From: Taiwanofungus camphoratus
Taxonomy: Eukaryota; Basidiomycota; Agaricomycetes; Polyporales; Taiwanofungaceae
Direction of reading: 5' to 3'
Assembly: GCA_003999685.1 (NCBI GenBank)
Contig: CP021220.1
Coordinates: forward strand, 558,001 to 622,000
DNA length: 64,000 nt
Part shown: positions 21,811-33,611 of the stretch, piece after piece
Numbering within the stretch: position 1 is the first letter of the stretch
How the letters are laid out: the number at the start of each line of letters is the position of its first letter
The notes under the pieces: generated by a model
Told to the model about the DNA's origin: nothing
The model's input: only the letters and a program-made list of their open reading frames with translations
Database searches by the model: none
Translations under genes and position numbers: made by a program

Positions 21811-23374
21811 CCTTCGAAGTTTTAGCTAAATCACGCGAGCTGACTTCGTAGGCTGTATAGAGTTAGGGAGCAATAAGCCAATGGACTATAATTTCTACTA
21901 AGCGGCAGAGGGTACGAGACTGCTGTGAAGTCCTTTTAGCTAGAGTTAGCTAAAGGGTGTAAGGCTTAGAGGTTTGTTAGAGCGAGGTGGGCGAGGTTTG
22001 GCTGGCGTAGGAGACTTGTAGGAGAGGTCGGATGGTTCGGAGAGCTAATACTTGGAATAGGAATGAGGGAACGAGGTTGCTGGAAGCTCTGAAGTGTCTG
22101 ATGACGTCGAGGTGTGGGTCGGAGAGTTCGAGGGCGTAGAGAGATGTACTATAGCCTGTAATGAAGGCTATGGGGGAGTCGTAGGGTTATTCGTAGGACG
22201 TAGGGATGACGCAATGTGAGCCTAAGGGTATAACTAAGGCGGAGGCCCACCGGATAGGTGCTATAAGAGGTGCTGAAGGGCACGAAGTCACGGCAACTTC
22301 GTAGATCGTAGTGCGTAGTTCGGAAGCGTAGACGTAGTTCGTAGATATATCGCGAGCGTAGACGTAGTTCAAAGGTACTGAAACGGAGCTGGGGTGGAGA
22401 CTTAGGGACCTTGGGACCGTTCCTAAGGTTGTACTCGCGGCGCTTTCCTGAGATCGGAGCTACAGGGGAACTGGTATTCCAAAGAGAGAAGCGTACACTG
22501 AGGGGTCTCTCTTGTACATAGTAAACTACCTCTGACTAAATAGGAGAGCGTGAGGTGAACTAATCTTGCGCGAAGTGATCCTTACGAGTCCGAAATGTGT
22601 ACTAAAACGCATGGACTCCGAAGTGAACACGAGGGGGATAGGAACTAATTAGGAACTGAAACAGGGGAACTACGAATGGTAGAAAGGTGACCAACTTCAT
22701 TCACGAGGGCGGGATGACTATCCGAGAGCAGCCATGCGCCGTGATCACCTATCTTAGTGGGCTAAGAGCGCACGAAGTTCTTAGCAGCGGGACTTGGCCT
22801 AATCGGGGTAGGAGGTGTCCTAACTGGGTGGAGGGCCATATGGATACGCCCTAGGATGACCTTATGGCGTAGGATCGAGACCCATGGGGGTGCACAAGGC
22901 TTCCTAAGTCCAACTTCCGGAACTTCGGACCGTTTCGGAGCCTATCGGAGGTAGCTGCAATCACAAGAGCTAGGAGAGACTTAGCTAAGACTTCTTAGCT
23001 AAGCCCGGGATGAGTGACATAGTAGATAGGACCTAGATCCAATGGAACAGTATGGGAGGGCCGGCAGTGTCCGATAGTGGACTTAGCAGGAGTTAGGGAC
23101 TTCGCGTCTAGCATTCGAAATCTCGTAGCACCTCGTGTGACTTCGCAAGACTTCGTAGGGTGTTAGGAGGGTTTAGGAAGGAGAGGGGGCGTTAGGAATA
23201 TTATAGGAACCTATCCCTCCTGTCGTAGGCTGTAGGAGAGTCTTAGAGTGGTCGGTTGGGGGATTAGAAAGCTCCTAAAATCGCGATTCGGGGCCCAGGA
23301 GGCTACGGGACTCATCAACGCGCGACCCCCGTCCCCGTCCTGGATTAGGACGAGAACATGGAATAGGCCCCACG

Positions 23375-24610
23375 ATGGTGGCATGGGATCCAACCCGCCC
23401 ACTAATCACGATCGGGACAGCTACAAATGCTCGGCCCCCACCCGTAATCAAACATGCGACACAACCGGCCCGGGGTGCAAGCCCTAAAACCGTGATTCTC
23501 AGATTCGACCGAGCTCTCGAACTCGGCGATCTCCTAGACCTCGACAACCTCAAGGTAGTCGTCCAACAATTGTTGGCCGGAGCAGGAAACTCCGTCAACT
23601 ATCTTGTCAACGCCATTGTGCCACCTGGCAACGGGGAGGTACATTTGGTATGCAGTGAACGCCCTACTACAATAGAATTGGGCGCCCTCAGAGCCGGCAT
23701 GGGACAACTAGTCGCTCCTCATGTGGCACCGGATGGAATGAATCCAGTTGGGCTTACGCTCGACTGGGCTCATGTTATCACCCAGATGGCGATCAAGGCG
23801 TTCCCGTTGTACCGGGACGGAACCAGGATCGAATACACACCGCTCGAAATCTTCCAAGAACTCGTGCGAAACAATGAATGGGCGGAGGATGTAGTCCTAC
23901 ACCCACACCACTCGCCTAAGGCTCGGTATCAATCAGCCTCAGGCGGCAGTGGCTTATTTATATTTGCCATATTCGACACCCAGTCTGGTTCTACGGCCAT
24001 CCGGATCATGAAGAAACCGATACGCCTGTTCGGCAAGACGTATCGATTACAACCATGGATTGAGACGTCAGCCGTCCCGATCTGTCTCAGGTGCTGGCGA
24101 TGGGGCCACATTGCCCCATTATGCCAGTCGGCTCATGAGTGTTGCGTCAAGTGTGGCGAACCTCATATATTGACATTACACGAGGAACAAGCCTCGTGCT
24201 GTGCACAAAGAAGGGCGGCAATGTCGGTGAAAACCATTGCGTGCCCACCTGAACACGCCAGTTGTCCGAACTGTGGCAAAACTGGTGAAGATGGACACCA
24301 AGCGGATTCGCCCAAATGTCAGTGGGCAAAGAAGCGACGTGACCAACAGTGGCATAAGGCCCACCCGCCGGTGGTGTCTGTTGCTAAAGGAAGGGCGGCA
24401 GCAGCGAAAGCTGCCACCAGAGGAAAGCTGCATGGCCTGTCTGAAAAGGCACGAGGCAAACAACCTGCTCGGCCTGGACCCTTGGGCGAGTCATTTGAGA
24501 TCACGGACCCTTCCGATGGTGAAGGTGCATCTGGTCATGAAAGCGGTGAGGTCCATTCCAGTGACTCAAGCACGCCCAGGCCTCGAGGAGTTGGAGGATC
24601 GGCCGCATAA
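23375..24610 (+). pseudogene. LINE ORF1, C-terminal part with zinc knuckles
   Basis: Open frame of about 411 codons with no good ATG at its start (first codon GTG, a stop just upstream), as expected if it was cut off from the N-terminal half by the spacer. It begins WDPTRPLITI, continues into a conserved ORF1 core (VILRFDRALELGDLL), and has zinc knuckles: CLRCWRWGHIAPLC, then CVKCGEPH and CPNCGKTGEDGH. It ends with an acidic Ser-rich tail. ORF1 proteins coat the LINE RNA. ORF2 starts about 20 bp downstream, a tight spacing that suggests termination-reinitiation or a similar link. Confidence 0.8.
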
Positions 24611-27600
24611 GCAGACAATTCTATAGTTGCCTATGTATAATACACCGCATAATTCGGTTATAAACATTACACAAGATAGATCTGAGTCTCCATTTGAGGC
24701 ACCGGACTCTAACTGCACACCCAGCCCAATGGTGGGAAGTGAACAGATTGAGAATGAACCGAACAATCGGCCCATCCTCACCATTATTAGTGCAAATGTC
24801 CAGAAATCGGCGGAAAATACTGGCATTTTGTTAGAAAGACATAGGGATGCTGATATAATTTGCATTCAAGAAATATACTGGGGGCGCATCAAGGATGTGG
24901 TTTCAGCAAAGTCACGAAACGGGGAGACGTATGAAAATACGTTTGCCCATGCGTCGTTCAAATGCCTCGGGGCGTCGAAAGATTCCCGGGTTGCAGTTTA
25001 TGTCAACAAGCGGTGGGCGTCGGCCTCTCCGCAAGTTGTCACCCATAGCGTTTCCCATAAGGATTGCCTTCTGGTAGCGCTCAAGCTTCCGTCCAGAGAC
25101 TTCAATGTCCTGAACGTGTACAATGACAGCACCACATTTGATGCTGTCCGATATCTGGAAACACGTGTACACGCGCTTCCACCCATTGCGTGTATGTGCG
25201 GGGATTTCAATCTCCGACACCCATTGTGGGATACACGCGCTGCGGGATCTCGGGTGCGGCCTCCACACTATGCTGATTCCAATCGCCTCATCGAGTTGGC
25301 TCAGACCGAACTCGATCTGGTCTTGATGAACGCCCAAGACGGTCAAGTCACGTGGCGATCACACAACATCGCTCTCACGCCTGGAGTCATAGACTTGGTG
25401 TGGATTGACCCAGTGTACTACGAAGGCCAAGACCTTCATATACTCATGTCACATCGCCACAACAGCGACCATGCGGTCCTGAGGTGGGAGATGCCGATTG
25501 AGGTTGAGCCAGAACCGATGCGGGGGATTCCTCGTACCGGCGACGCGGCCCAACAATTCGTGACGGCAACGGCGAAACTATTCGTCGATTACCCTACACA
25601 CTTCAGCAGCGCCCAAGGCGTTGAAAGAATGGGGGATCGTCTAGAGCGAGACCTCCAACGACTATGGATGGAGTTTTCGGCAGTAAAACGACCATCCAAA
25701 TATTCAAAGTTGTGGTGGGATGCTGCATGTTCCCGCGCGGCCACTAAGTTGGCGAACACCCAACACCGCCTTAGTGCGGCGTCGGGGCAGTATCGCTACA
25801 TACGTCATCAGTCGGAACCTGGAGCTCAGGCCACTGCAGACGCATATGATGTTGCTGCCGAACTTCGGTCCGAACGGCATAAACAACGTGCAACACTTCG
25901 CCTTGCCACGAAGTGGGCGAAGCGAGCACACTTTGATCGAATCATGGATGAATCCAATCCCCAATCGATCTCGGACTTTGTTGCATGGACAAAGCCGAGA
26001 CGACAAGAGGCCACTATTCAGCTGCGGCAAGCTGACGGTGCACCAGTCCAAAGTGCGGCTGATCTTAGTCGTGCTTTCCAAGCCCAGTTCACGCCTGCCA
26101 ACCCACGGCCGGTAGATCTGTCCTTTGTGGACGAAATTCCTCAACGGGAGGAGCTGACTCTACCAGATATTAGTGAGTTTGAGATTCACGAGAATCTCAA
26201 ATCCACTAGCAATACATCCACACCCGGTCCTGATCACGTGAACTGGATGTGGATTAAATGGATGGTGGACCGGATCGAGCGCCCTGAGGAGGGCATTGAA
26301 ACCGATCTCGGTATACACGTGCGGCATTGGCTGCGCGCGTACTATAACGCTTGCCTCGACTTCGAGGTTTATCCGAGTGTATTTAAACGGTCTGTTACGG
26401 TGGTCTTACCCAAACCGAACAAACCGGACTATACGCTAGCAAAGGCTTATAGGCCTATCTGCTTGCTGAATTGCTTTGGCAAATTGTTCGAAAAGATCAT
26501 TGCCAAATGAATGCAGTGGGATGCCCAGAAATGGGGAATCCTACACCCATGTCAGTTTGGTGGGGCTATGCAACATAGCACCACTGATGCTGGCATCCAA
26601 CTTGTGCACAATGTCAAAGAGGCATGGGCGCGCAACCTTATCCCATCGGTGCTTTTGCTAGATGTGTCACAGTTCTACCCGTCCATCAATCATGATGCGC
26701 TGGTAGGAATCATGCGAAAGCAGGGCTTCAATAGCAAGCTCTGTAATTTCATGACAAATTACTTGATCGGGCGAAAAACCCGATTCTTGTTTAACGGCAC
26801 CCTGACCGATCCATCTGACTTTGATGTCGGAGTCGGCCAGGGTTCGAGTTTATCCCCGATTCTATCTGGGGTTTACATTGCACCGGTCATACACAAGTGG
26901 GCGCCAGTCCATTTGGTACAACCGGGCCGAACCGGGACTCAGTTCTATGTGGACGATGGTCTCATCATGGCGGCTTCACCGAAGGCTATTGATGACAGCC
27001 CGCAAGCCCTTGTTTTGAAGAACAACGTCATCTTGGCAGATGTCTTCCACAATCTCGTCGGCGATCTAAACCGTTTAGGTTTAGGCGTCGAAGGAGACAA
27101 GCTGGAGTTGATGCACTTCTGGAAGCGCCAGAAGGGGTATTCGACTTCCCGACCCCTTGGTCCGGATTTAACCATCCGAACTGATGGACATGACGTCATT
27201 TTGTGAGCAAAGGACACGATGCGCTATCTTGGGTTCTTTTTAGACCCCAAGCTTAGTTTCCATGCACACGTGCGGTTTTACGCCAACAAGGCGGCCAGCA
27301 CGTGCAATGCACTCCGCATGCTCGGAAACTCGGCACGCGGATTCCATCCAATCAACAAGCGGCGGCTATACATTGCGCACGTTGTTCCGTTGATGCTATA
27401 TGGCGCTCAACTGTGGTGGAACCCACAATGGAAAGGCCTCAAATGGGCTGCAAAAGAACTGCAGACTGCTCAGTCTAGAGCAGCTAGGTGGATCACCGGC
27501 TGCTTCAAGACCACACCGATCGGGGCGATGGAGATGCTGGGTGGGTTGGTCCCCATCCGCATCCAGGTCGACCGATACATGGAAAAAGCTGCGCTTAGAG

Positions 27601-27814
27601 CGCGGCGAGTTCACGAAGGGCACCCAATGAGGGCCGCTCTTTCACCTTATTGGGCGACCAACGTCACCAATATCACTGCGCCATGGCCGCTTAACTCGCG
27701 ACGTGGCAAAAAACAGGTTGTCACCCCCATGACGTTCATAGATCGCATCGGGCGGCAGTCATCAGAAGACTTTGCACCACTCCACCCGGAGGCGCGGCCC
27801 GGTGATCGGGTCGT

Positions 27815-28385
27815 TGTTACGGGGGGTCTACGCCCGTAGGTGACTACCGTGACGGGGGGTCGTTGAGTAGTCAGGCGTGAAGTGTAAACGAGGAGTCAGC
27901 CTGGCTGACGACGAGTACACGTCTAAGTCTTCAACCGCTAGCCCAACGGTCTCGAGAGAGTTGCGGGCTAAGTCACAGCCTAAGTCCTAGTGTAGTCACA
28001 AGGATATAGATGGTCTAAGGCGATCCGTTGAATAGACAAAGGTATAGAGGCCTAAGCCCAGTCGTGAAGTACAAATGGTAACGACAACACCAAAGTACAC
28101 AGTGTAACTAAGGAGGACAAGATTGGGGTGCTCCACAGTGAGCCAACCCCTTAAGTACTATGGTGGGTTTAGGGCAAGCCAGCCCTCACTCCCACGGGTA
28201 CCAGCACCTAAGCGTCCATAAGTCAGAGGCCCAAGTGGTCCCTTCTGAGGAACAGTCCATAACTAAGCGGGTGACGGTCAGCCCGTCAGGAATAATGGTG
28301 ATAATTGTAAGTGTACATGACCCGCTAGTCCGGTATAGTGAAGAGAAATGAAAATGTATGTTCGCACCATCACCGCCTTGTAACA
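27815..28385 (-). repeat. Right (3') LTR of element C
   Basis: 571 bp; 3' LTR in the element's own orientation. A purine tract on the minus strand lies next to it at about 28386-28398. Confidence 0.95.
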
Positions 28386-28396
28386 TTACCCCCCTC

Positions 28397-29152
28397 TCAA
28401 GGACTCGTCGCCCCGACGATCGAACCCTCAGCGTCTGACCCCTCTTGTTCTGATTTGACCCTGGCTCGTGGTCGGAGGGTGTCGGACTGGTCGGAAGGGA
28501 TATCGTCATCACTGGTATGCATGCAGTCATGGCTCCAATGTCCCATTTGTCGGCATCGTATGCAGAAGGGGGAGTTCCCCCCACTGGTCGAGCTAGGGGC
28601 ACCACCAGTGATAGAGTTGGGTGGACCATCACTGACAGAAGGGGCCTGTGTTCTGGCCTGATGTCGTGGCGGTATCAGGTTGTCTATGACGCCCATTAGA
28701 GGGGAGCGCATGAGGACGGCGAGCAGGTTGCGGGCTGCCCGGCTTGCATCCATGTGGAGAGTGGCCAACTGCCACGTCGTCGGGTTGTTGCCATTTGGCC
28801 CAAGGCCTGTTTGCCTTCGTTCGAGTGTGGCCAAGCTGCCAGCCTCTCGCGCGACAATGACCAGTGTCCGATAAATGTTCGTCAACTCCCACAGGTCTGG
28901 CCAAGCCAACAGCCGGGTGTCTATTTCTGGCCGTAGATCGGCATCCACCAGGGCCCAGGCAGTGCGATGCGCAAGCCTCCACTGATCGTATGGATCGTCG
29001 GACGCTGCCAATGGGGGCACTGTCTCCTGAATGTTTCGGTATGGGTGTGCGCGTGTGTGCCTTGCTCGTACTCGGGGTGCGAGGTCTCGTACCCTTGCTG
29101 CGCTGTGGTTCAAGTAGACGGATAGCCATCGGGGGTCTGTATGAGTGGACAT
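28397..29152 (-). CDS. Accessory zinc-knuckle protein of element C
   Basis: 251 codons, almost identical to the accessory protein of element A, with the same CX2CX4HX4C knuckle and the same overlap with pol. That it stays open in both copies of the family supports it being a genuine part of the element. Confidence 0.75.
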   Translation of the reverse strand: MSTHTDPRWLSVYLNHSAARVRDLAPRVRARHTRAHPYRNIQETVPPLAASDDPYDQWRLAHRTAWALVDADLRPEIDTRLLAWPDLWELTNIYRTLVIVAREAGSLATLERRQTGLGPNGNNPTTWQLATLHMDASRAARNLLAVLMRSPLMGVIDNLIPPRHQARTQAPSVSDGPPNSITGGAPSSTSGGNSPFCIRCRQMGHWSHDCMHTSDDDIPSDQSDTLRPRARVKSEQEGSDAEGSIVGATSP

Positions 29153-32100
29153 CGTAGTGCCGTGCCTCTGCTGAATGTCGGTTGTATGCAGCTTTGCAGA
29201 TCCGGGTGTAGCGGGCGTTGACCTCGGGCCTTGTAGGCAACCTGTTGACCTTCTTATATTCCTCCAGAAGGTCGGGCGAGTTCCTTAAGTCCGCCTCGGA
29301 CTGCCATGTATTAGCCGAGTTCGGCCATCCAACCCATTTGATCAGGAACTGCCATTTCCCACGTTGGGCACGATGCCCGTGAATGGCTTCGACTTCGTAT
29401 TCTTCATCGCCATCGACTAATTCTGGGGGTGGCCTTGTGAAGTTCGGACCATGTTCCTTGGTTTCCCTGTATGGTGTCAACAGCGATGCATGGAATACTG
29501 GATGTATCTTCCATGCCCTTGGTAGCTGAAGCTTGTACGTTAGTGGTCCTAGGACTTCGGCTATCTTGAGTGGTCCTACTCGCTTTGGGGAAAACTTCCT
29601 CGGGGTCTTTAGGCGGAGGTTAGTTGCTTCTAGCCAAACCTGCGTTCCCTTCTCAAGTGGCTGCCATGTGGTTCGAGCCCTTTCTGCCATCAACTGCGCA
29701 GCTAGATCCTGTGCTGCCAGTGCTTCCTTTCTGAACTCCCCGATGGCTAAGAGTCGGTCCTTGATTGATGGGTACCTTTCTGATGCCTTTGGTGATCCGA
29801 TTGCCTTTGGATCGTATCCCATAATCAGCTTGAATGGTGACTCCCTTCTCCCAGCATGTGGCACCTGATTGTGTGCGAATTCAAATTCTGGGATAAACTT
29901 TGCCCAGTTGTGAGGATTGTTGGCACACAGGATCCTCCATGCAGCTTCGAGTTCCTGATTGACACGCTCGGTGCTTCCATCAGACTGCGGATGGTAGGCA
30001 GTGCTCATGGCCGCTTTGACACCAGTCAGCTTGCACCACTCCCGGAACACTGTTGCTGCAAACTGTGGGCCTCGGTCCGATATGATTCTGTCGGGTAGCC
30101 CATATCGCCGGTAAACGTTCTGATGGAGTGCCTCGGCTGTTCCTACTGCATCGATGGTCTTGTTGCAAGGAACCAGGACTATCCCTTTGGACAGTTCTCG
30201 GTCCACGACTACCATTAGTGCGTCAGATCCACGCGATTCAGGTAGGTCTGTGATGAAGTCGACTGAGATGTGTGAGAACGGCCTGGAGTTCGGTTCCGTT
30301 GGGATGGGTTGCATTGGTGGTCGTGTTGGATGCGTGTTGACCTTATTCTCCTGGCATTTGGCGCAGCCTTTCACGTATTTTTCGATAAACGTGGTCATGC
30401 CATCCCAGAACCAGTCCCTTCTGGCAATGGCAAACGTTCCCTGTGCTCCTGGATGGGCCATAGCTGGGGTGTCATGGCAAAGTCGAATGACTTCTCTGCG
30501 CAAGTCATCACTAGGGGGTACGTAGATTCGATTTTTGTACAGAATCAATCCATCCTGCACATCCCAATCGGCCAATGTTGTGTGCGCAAATCCAGTGCCC
30601 TTGAATGGTGGTACTTTCCCCCTTTTTAAAGCGTCAATCGTCTCGATGACCATGCTGTCACGACTTCGGTGTTGCCGGATGCGCTCAATGAGATCAACAT
30701 TAACTGCCTTTGCAAACAGTGTTTCTGGTAAGAGGACAATGTCCTCATTGTCCCTCTCACCCCCTGGGTGTCCTGGTCTACGTGATAGGGTGTCCGCCAC
30801 TACGAGTCGTTTACCCTTTCGATTCTCCAGTAGTAAGTCGAACTGCGATAGCAGCAGTTGCCATCGTGCCTGGCGTCGTGTTAGCCGTTGGGCTTCTCTG
30901 AAGTATGTCAGGTTCTTGTGGTCCGTTATAACCGTGACCGGGTGCCTTGCGCCCTCCAGGTGGTGACGCCATTCCTCAAGTGCTCGTACGATTGCCAGTA
31001 GTTCTCTATCATAGATCTGATAGTTCCGTTCTGCTTCCTTCAGCGATTTTGAAAGGAATGCCACCGGGTGAAGTTTCCCATCAGGGCCCTCCTGTTGCAG
31101 TACTGCACCTGTTGCAACCAGTGAGGCATCGGCCTCGATTACAAACGGTTTCTCAGGGTCGGGCATGGTGAGTACTGGGGCCTCACAGAAACGGCGTTTA
31201 AGTGCCTCGAAGGCTGCCTGGCACTTGTTCGACCAGTTCCAAGCTACCCCCTTCTTCTTAAGTGCATTCAGGGGGTGGGCGATGTCCGAGAATCCGCGTA
31301 TAAACCGTCGATAGTAATTGGCGAGGCCCAGGAATCGTTCCACGTCCTTGACTTTGGTCGGTATGGGCCATTCATCGATGCCCCGCAGCTTGCCAGTGTC
31401 CATATGGATGTGGCCTGGTGTGATGGTCATTCCCAGAAACTCAACTTCTTGTACATCGAAGGCACACTTTTCCGGTTTCACAAAGAGGTCCATCTCCTGC
31501 AAGCGTTGCAGTACCCGGCGTGTCCGTTCTCGGTGGATGGTAGCATCATCGGAGTAGATCAGGATGTCGTCCATGTAAATGGCTAACCATCCTTCCGCGA
31601 GCATGTCTTGAAACCCATCATTCATAAGCCGCTGGAAGGTGGCCGGGGCATTGCACATGCCGAAGAACATTACTGTTGGTTCAACTAGCTTCTTGGTTCC
31701 GTGGTGATTCACCATGAACGCTCCCTTCCACTGGTCGCCCTCCCTGATGCGTACATTGTTGTAGCCATTTCGGAGGTCCAGCTTCGTAAATATGGTTGCC
31801 TTTTGCAGGTTGTCGATGAGCTCTCCAATGAGTGGAAGTGGGTATGCATCTTTTACCGTGCTGTTGTTGAGATATCGGTAATCCTGACAGGGCCTGAGTG
31901 TACCATCCTTTTTTGCCACAAAAAATGCTGGGGAGGCCATGGGTGACTTTGAGTCCCGTAGATATCCTTTCGCCAGGTTCTCGTCAAGGAACTTGTCCAT
32001 CTCTGCTTGTTCAGCCAGGGATAATGCAATTACCCCGCACTTTCTAGGTACAAAGTTAGGCTTTGTCTCCACAGCGTGGTCCCATGGTCTCGAATCAGGG

Positions 32101-33611
32101 AATCGAGCAGCGGCCGCCTTTTCAAAGCGGTCCCGGTAGTCGAGCAAGTACTCAGGCACCAGGTCTTCGATCTGTGGCCCCTCCTCAGGGGGTGTCAGTG
32201 GTGCGCTTGTCTGTCTGGCGGTGGCTATGAACCGTTTTGAGCCCCTTACATGACTGTTCCGATCCAATGATGGTTGAGACTTCTTGGGTGGCTGCAGCAG
32301 GCCCATTTCATCGAATAGGGGTTCCGGTTGATCGTTGAACATGCCTAAGACCCCTTCTCCCCTTGTATAAGCACATAGGATGGTTTCTAGCTCATCATTG
32401 TCCTCGTGTGCAGAGGCTCGGCACAATGGGATGCCGTCCGTGGTAGGCTGGTCCATGATCCAAGCATAGTACCCCTGCCATTCCTTAATCCTGTCCGGGT
32501 CAACCGTGAGGGTCCCTTTCGGCCAATCAATCTGCGGGTTGACTTGAATCAACCAAGGGTTGCCCAGCACTACTTCGAGGTCCCCGATGTCTGATACATA
32601 GAAGTTTGTGGGTATGTCATACCCTTCAAGCCGTATGCTCCCTTCAACTCGGTGGGTAATCGGTCCACCCCTGTTGGGGGTCCCATCAATGGTCGTACTT
32701 CGTACCTTCCGAGGTAGCGGTCGTGTGGGCAGTCCCCATCGTTCCACAAGGTCAGGGTGTATGAGGTTGGCATCGGCTCCGCTATCGATTAGTGGTCTCA
32801 CAGCGATGGCCTTTTTCCCGGCGACAACATAACCTTCTACATACAGAGTGGTTCCTTTCCGATATCCTGTGATTGTGGCCCCCATTGAGATGGTCGGGTC
32901 CTTACTGGTCTTTGGCTTGTCCAAGTTTCTTTGCACAGGTTTCCCTGTGCCTTCAGCCATTGATTCCCCTCCTGGGGCATCAGTGAAGTGTTTAAAATGA
33001 GGGAACCGTTTCTGTTCAATGGACTCTACGGTGGACGTTCCTAAGGATTCCTCTGTTTCTTCACTGCTCCAGTAGTCTGCTGGTGGGACCGGATATGGCT
33101 GGGTTTCCTCCAAGGCGAAGTCATCTGAGTTTGACGAGTGGTGCAGTTCCAGTTCCCTGTCTCTCCCGGCATCATTGGAAGGTTGTGGAAGTCTGGGTTC
33201 GCTTTTGTGTGGATTATCGTGTTCATCGTCAGCTTCCCCTAGGGCCACGTCTCTGTGTCCTTCCTTTCTGATTTTCCTGGGCTCCGGGCATGCCTTGACC
33301 AAGTGTCCTGGCTTCCTGCATCGGTAGCAGCTCCTCTTCTTCCAGTGATGAGGTGTCAGAGCTGTATTGAGGTGGTCGTGTCGGTGTCCTTGCCTGGAGC
33401 CTGTGCCTCTCTGCCCCTGTTCGAGGGCTTCAGTGGAGGGCTGAGAAAGTCTGAGGTCATTGTCGCTTGGGGTAAGCGGTCCATCCCAGGGGATCCCTAG
33501 GGCTGCTTCTTCTGTTGTTTCTGGTCGGGGTATGTGGTCTTCCTCCCTTCCTTCCTTCAATTTTCTTCGCCAGGTGATAGCTCTCCAGACTATCGCCAGG
33601 AACTTCTCCAT
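28629..33611 (-). CDS. Pol polyprotein of element C
   Basis: 1660 codons, nearly the same sequence as in element A: zinc knuckle (CYRCRKPGHLVKAC), protease, reverse transcriptase (YMDD), RNase H, integrase, chromodomain. Differences from A are scattered single substitutions. Confidence 0.93.
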   Translation of the reverse strand: MEKFLAIVWRAITWRRKLKEGREEDHIPRPETTEEAALGIPWDGPLTPSDNDLRLSQPSTEALEQGQRGTGSRQGHRHDHLNTALTPHHWKKRSCYRCRKPGHLVKACPEPRKIRKEGHRDVALGEADDEHDNPHKSEPRLPQPSNDAGRDRELELHHSSNSDDFALEETQPYPVPPADYWSSEETEESLGTSTVESIEQKRFPHFKHFTDAPGGESMAEGTGKPVQRNLDKPKTSKDPTISMGATITGYRKGTTLYVEGYVVAGKKAIAVRPLIDSGADANLIHPDLVERWGLPTRPLPRKVRSTTIDGTPNRGGPITHRVEGSIRLEGYDIPTNFYVSDIGDLEVVLGNPWLIQVNPQIDWPKGTLTVDPDRIKEWQGYYAWIMDQPTTDGIPLCRASAHEDNDELETILCAYTRGEGVLGMFNDQPEPLFDEMGLLQPPKKSQPSLDRNSHVRGSKRFIATARQTSAPLTPPEEGPQIEDLVPEYLLDYRDRFEKAAAARFPDSRPWDHAVETKPNFVPRKCGVIALSLAEQAEMDKFLDENLAKGYLRDSKSPMASPAFFVAKKDGTLRPCQDYRYLNNSTVKDAYPLPLIGELIDNLQKATIFTKLDLRNGYNNVRIREGDQWKGAFMVNHHGTKKLVEPTVMFFGMCNAPATFQRLMNDGFQDMLAEGWLAIYMDDILIYSDDATIHRERTRRVLQRLQEMDLFVKPEKCAFDVQEVEFLGMTITPGHIHMDTGKLRGIDEWPIPTKVKDVERFLGLANYYRRFIRGFSDIAHPLNALKKKGVAWNWSNKCQAAFEALKRRFCEAPVLTMPDPEKPFVIEADASLVATGAVLQQEGPDGKLHPVAFLSKSLKEAERNYQIYDRELLAIVRALEEWRHHLEGARHPVTVITDHKNLTYFREAQRLTRRQARWQLLLSQFDLLLENRKGKRLVVADTLSRRPGHPGGERDNEDIVLLPETLFAKAVNVDLIERIRQHRSRDSMVIETIDALKRGKVPPFKGTGFAHTTLADWDVQDGLILYKNRIYVPPSDDLRREVIRLCHDTPAMAHPGAQGTFAIARRDWFWDGMTTFIEKYVKGCAKCQENKVNTHPTRPPMQPIPTEPNSRPFSHISVDFITDLPESRGSDALMVVVDRELSKGIVLVPCNKTIDAVGTAEALHQNVYRRYGLPDRIISDRGPQFAATVFREWCKLTGVKAAMSTAYHPQSDGSTERVNQELEAAWRILCANNPHNWAKFIPEFEFAHNQVPHAGRRESPFKLIMGYDPKAIGSPKASERYPSIKDRLLAIGEFRKEALAAQDLAAQLMAERARTTWQPLEKGTQVWLEATNLRLKTPRKFSPKRVGPLKIAEVLGPLTYKLQLPRAWKIHPVFHASLLTPYRETKEHGPNFTRPPPELVDGDEEYEVEAIHGHRAQRGKWQFLIKWVGWPNSANTWQSEADLRNSPDLLEEYKKVNRLPTRPEVNARYTRICKAAYNRHSAEARHYDVHSYRPPMAIRLLEPQRSKGTRPRTPSTSKAHTRTPIPKHSGDSAPIGSVRRSIRSVEACASHCLGPGGCRSTARNRHPAVGLARPVGVDEHLSDTGHCRARGWQLGHTRTKANRPWAKWQQPDDVAVGHSPHGCKPGSPQPARRPHALPSNGRHRQPDTATTSGQNTGPFCQ

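Larger units (their letters stand above)
13870..23374. repeat. Unclassified non-coding spacer inside LINE ORF1, itself split by element B
   Basis: The spacer proper is 13870-14072 plus 21816-23374, about 1.76 kb; element B and its second target copy lie between. It has no long ORF and an odd, repetitive texture: short motifs such as GAAGT, CTTCG and CGTAG recur many times, and a 15-mer (GCGTAGACGTAGTTC) occurs twice near 22.33 and 22.37 kb. It separates the coiled-coil half of LINE ORF1 from its zinc-knuckle half. It is therefore probably an insertion or expansion rather than part of the LINE. I found no clear terminal repeats or target duplication, so the exact ends are approximate and its class is unknown. 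Confidence 0.5.

Noticed and set aside
23270-23360. Hammerhead-ribozyme-like bases (TTGATGAG and CCGAATC on the minus strand) at the end of the LINE spacer
   Set aside because: The core would need CUGAUGA and GAAA with separate stems I and III. Here the second box is GAAU and the flanking CGCG bases pair with each other, not as required.
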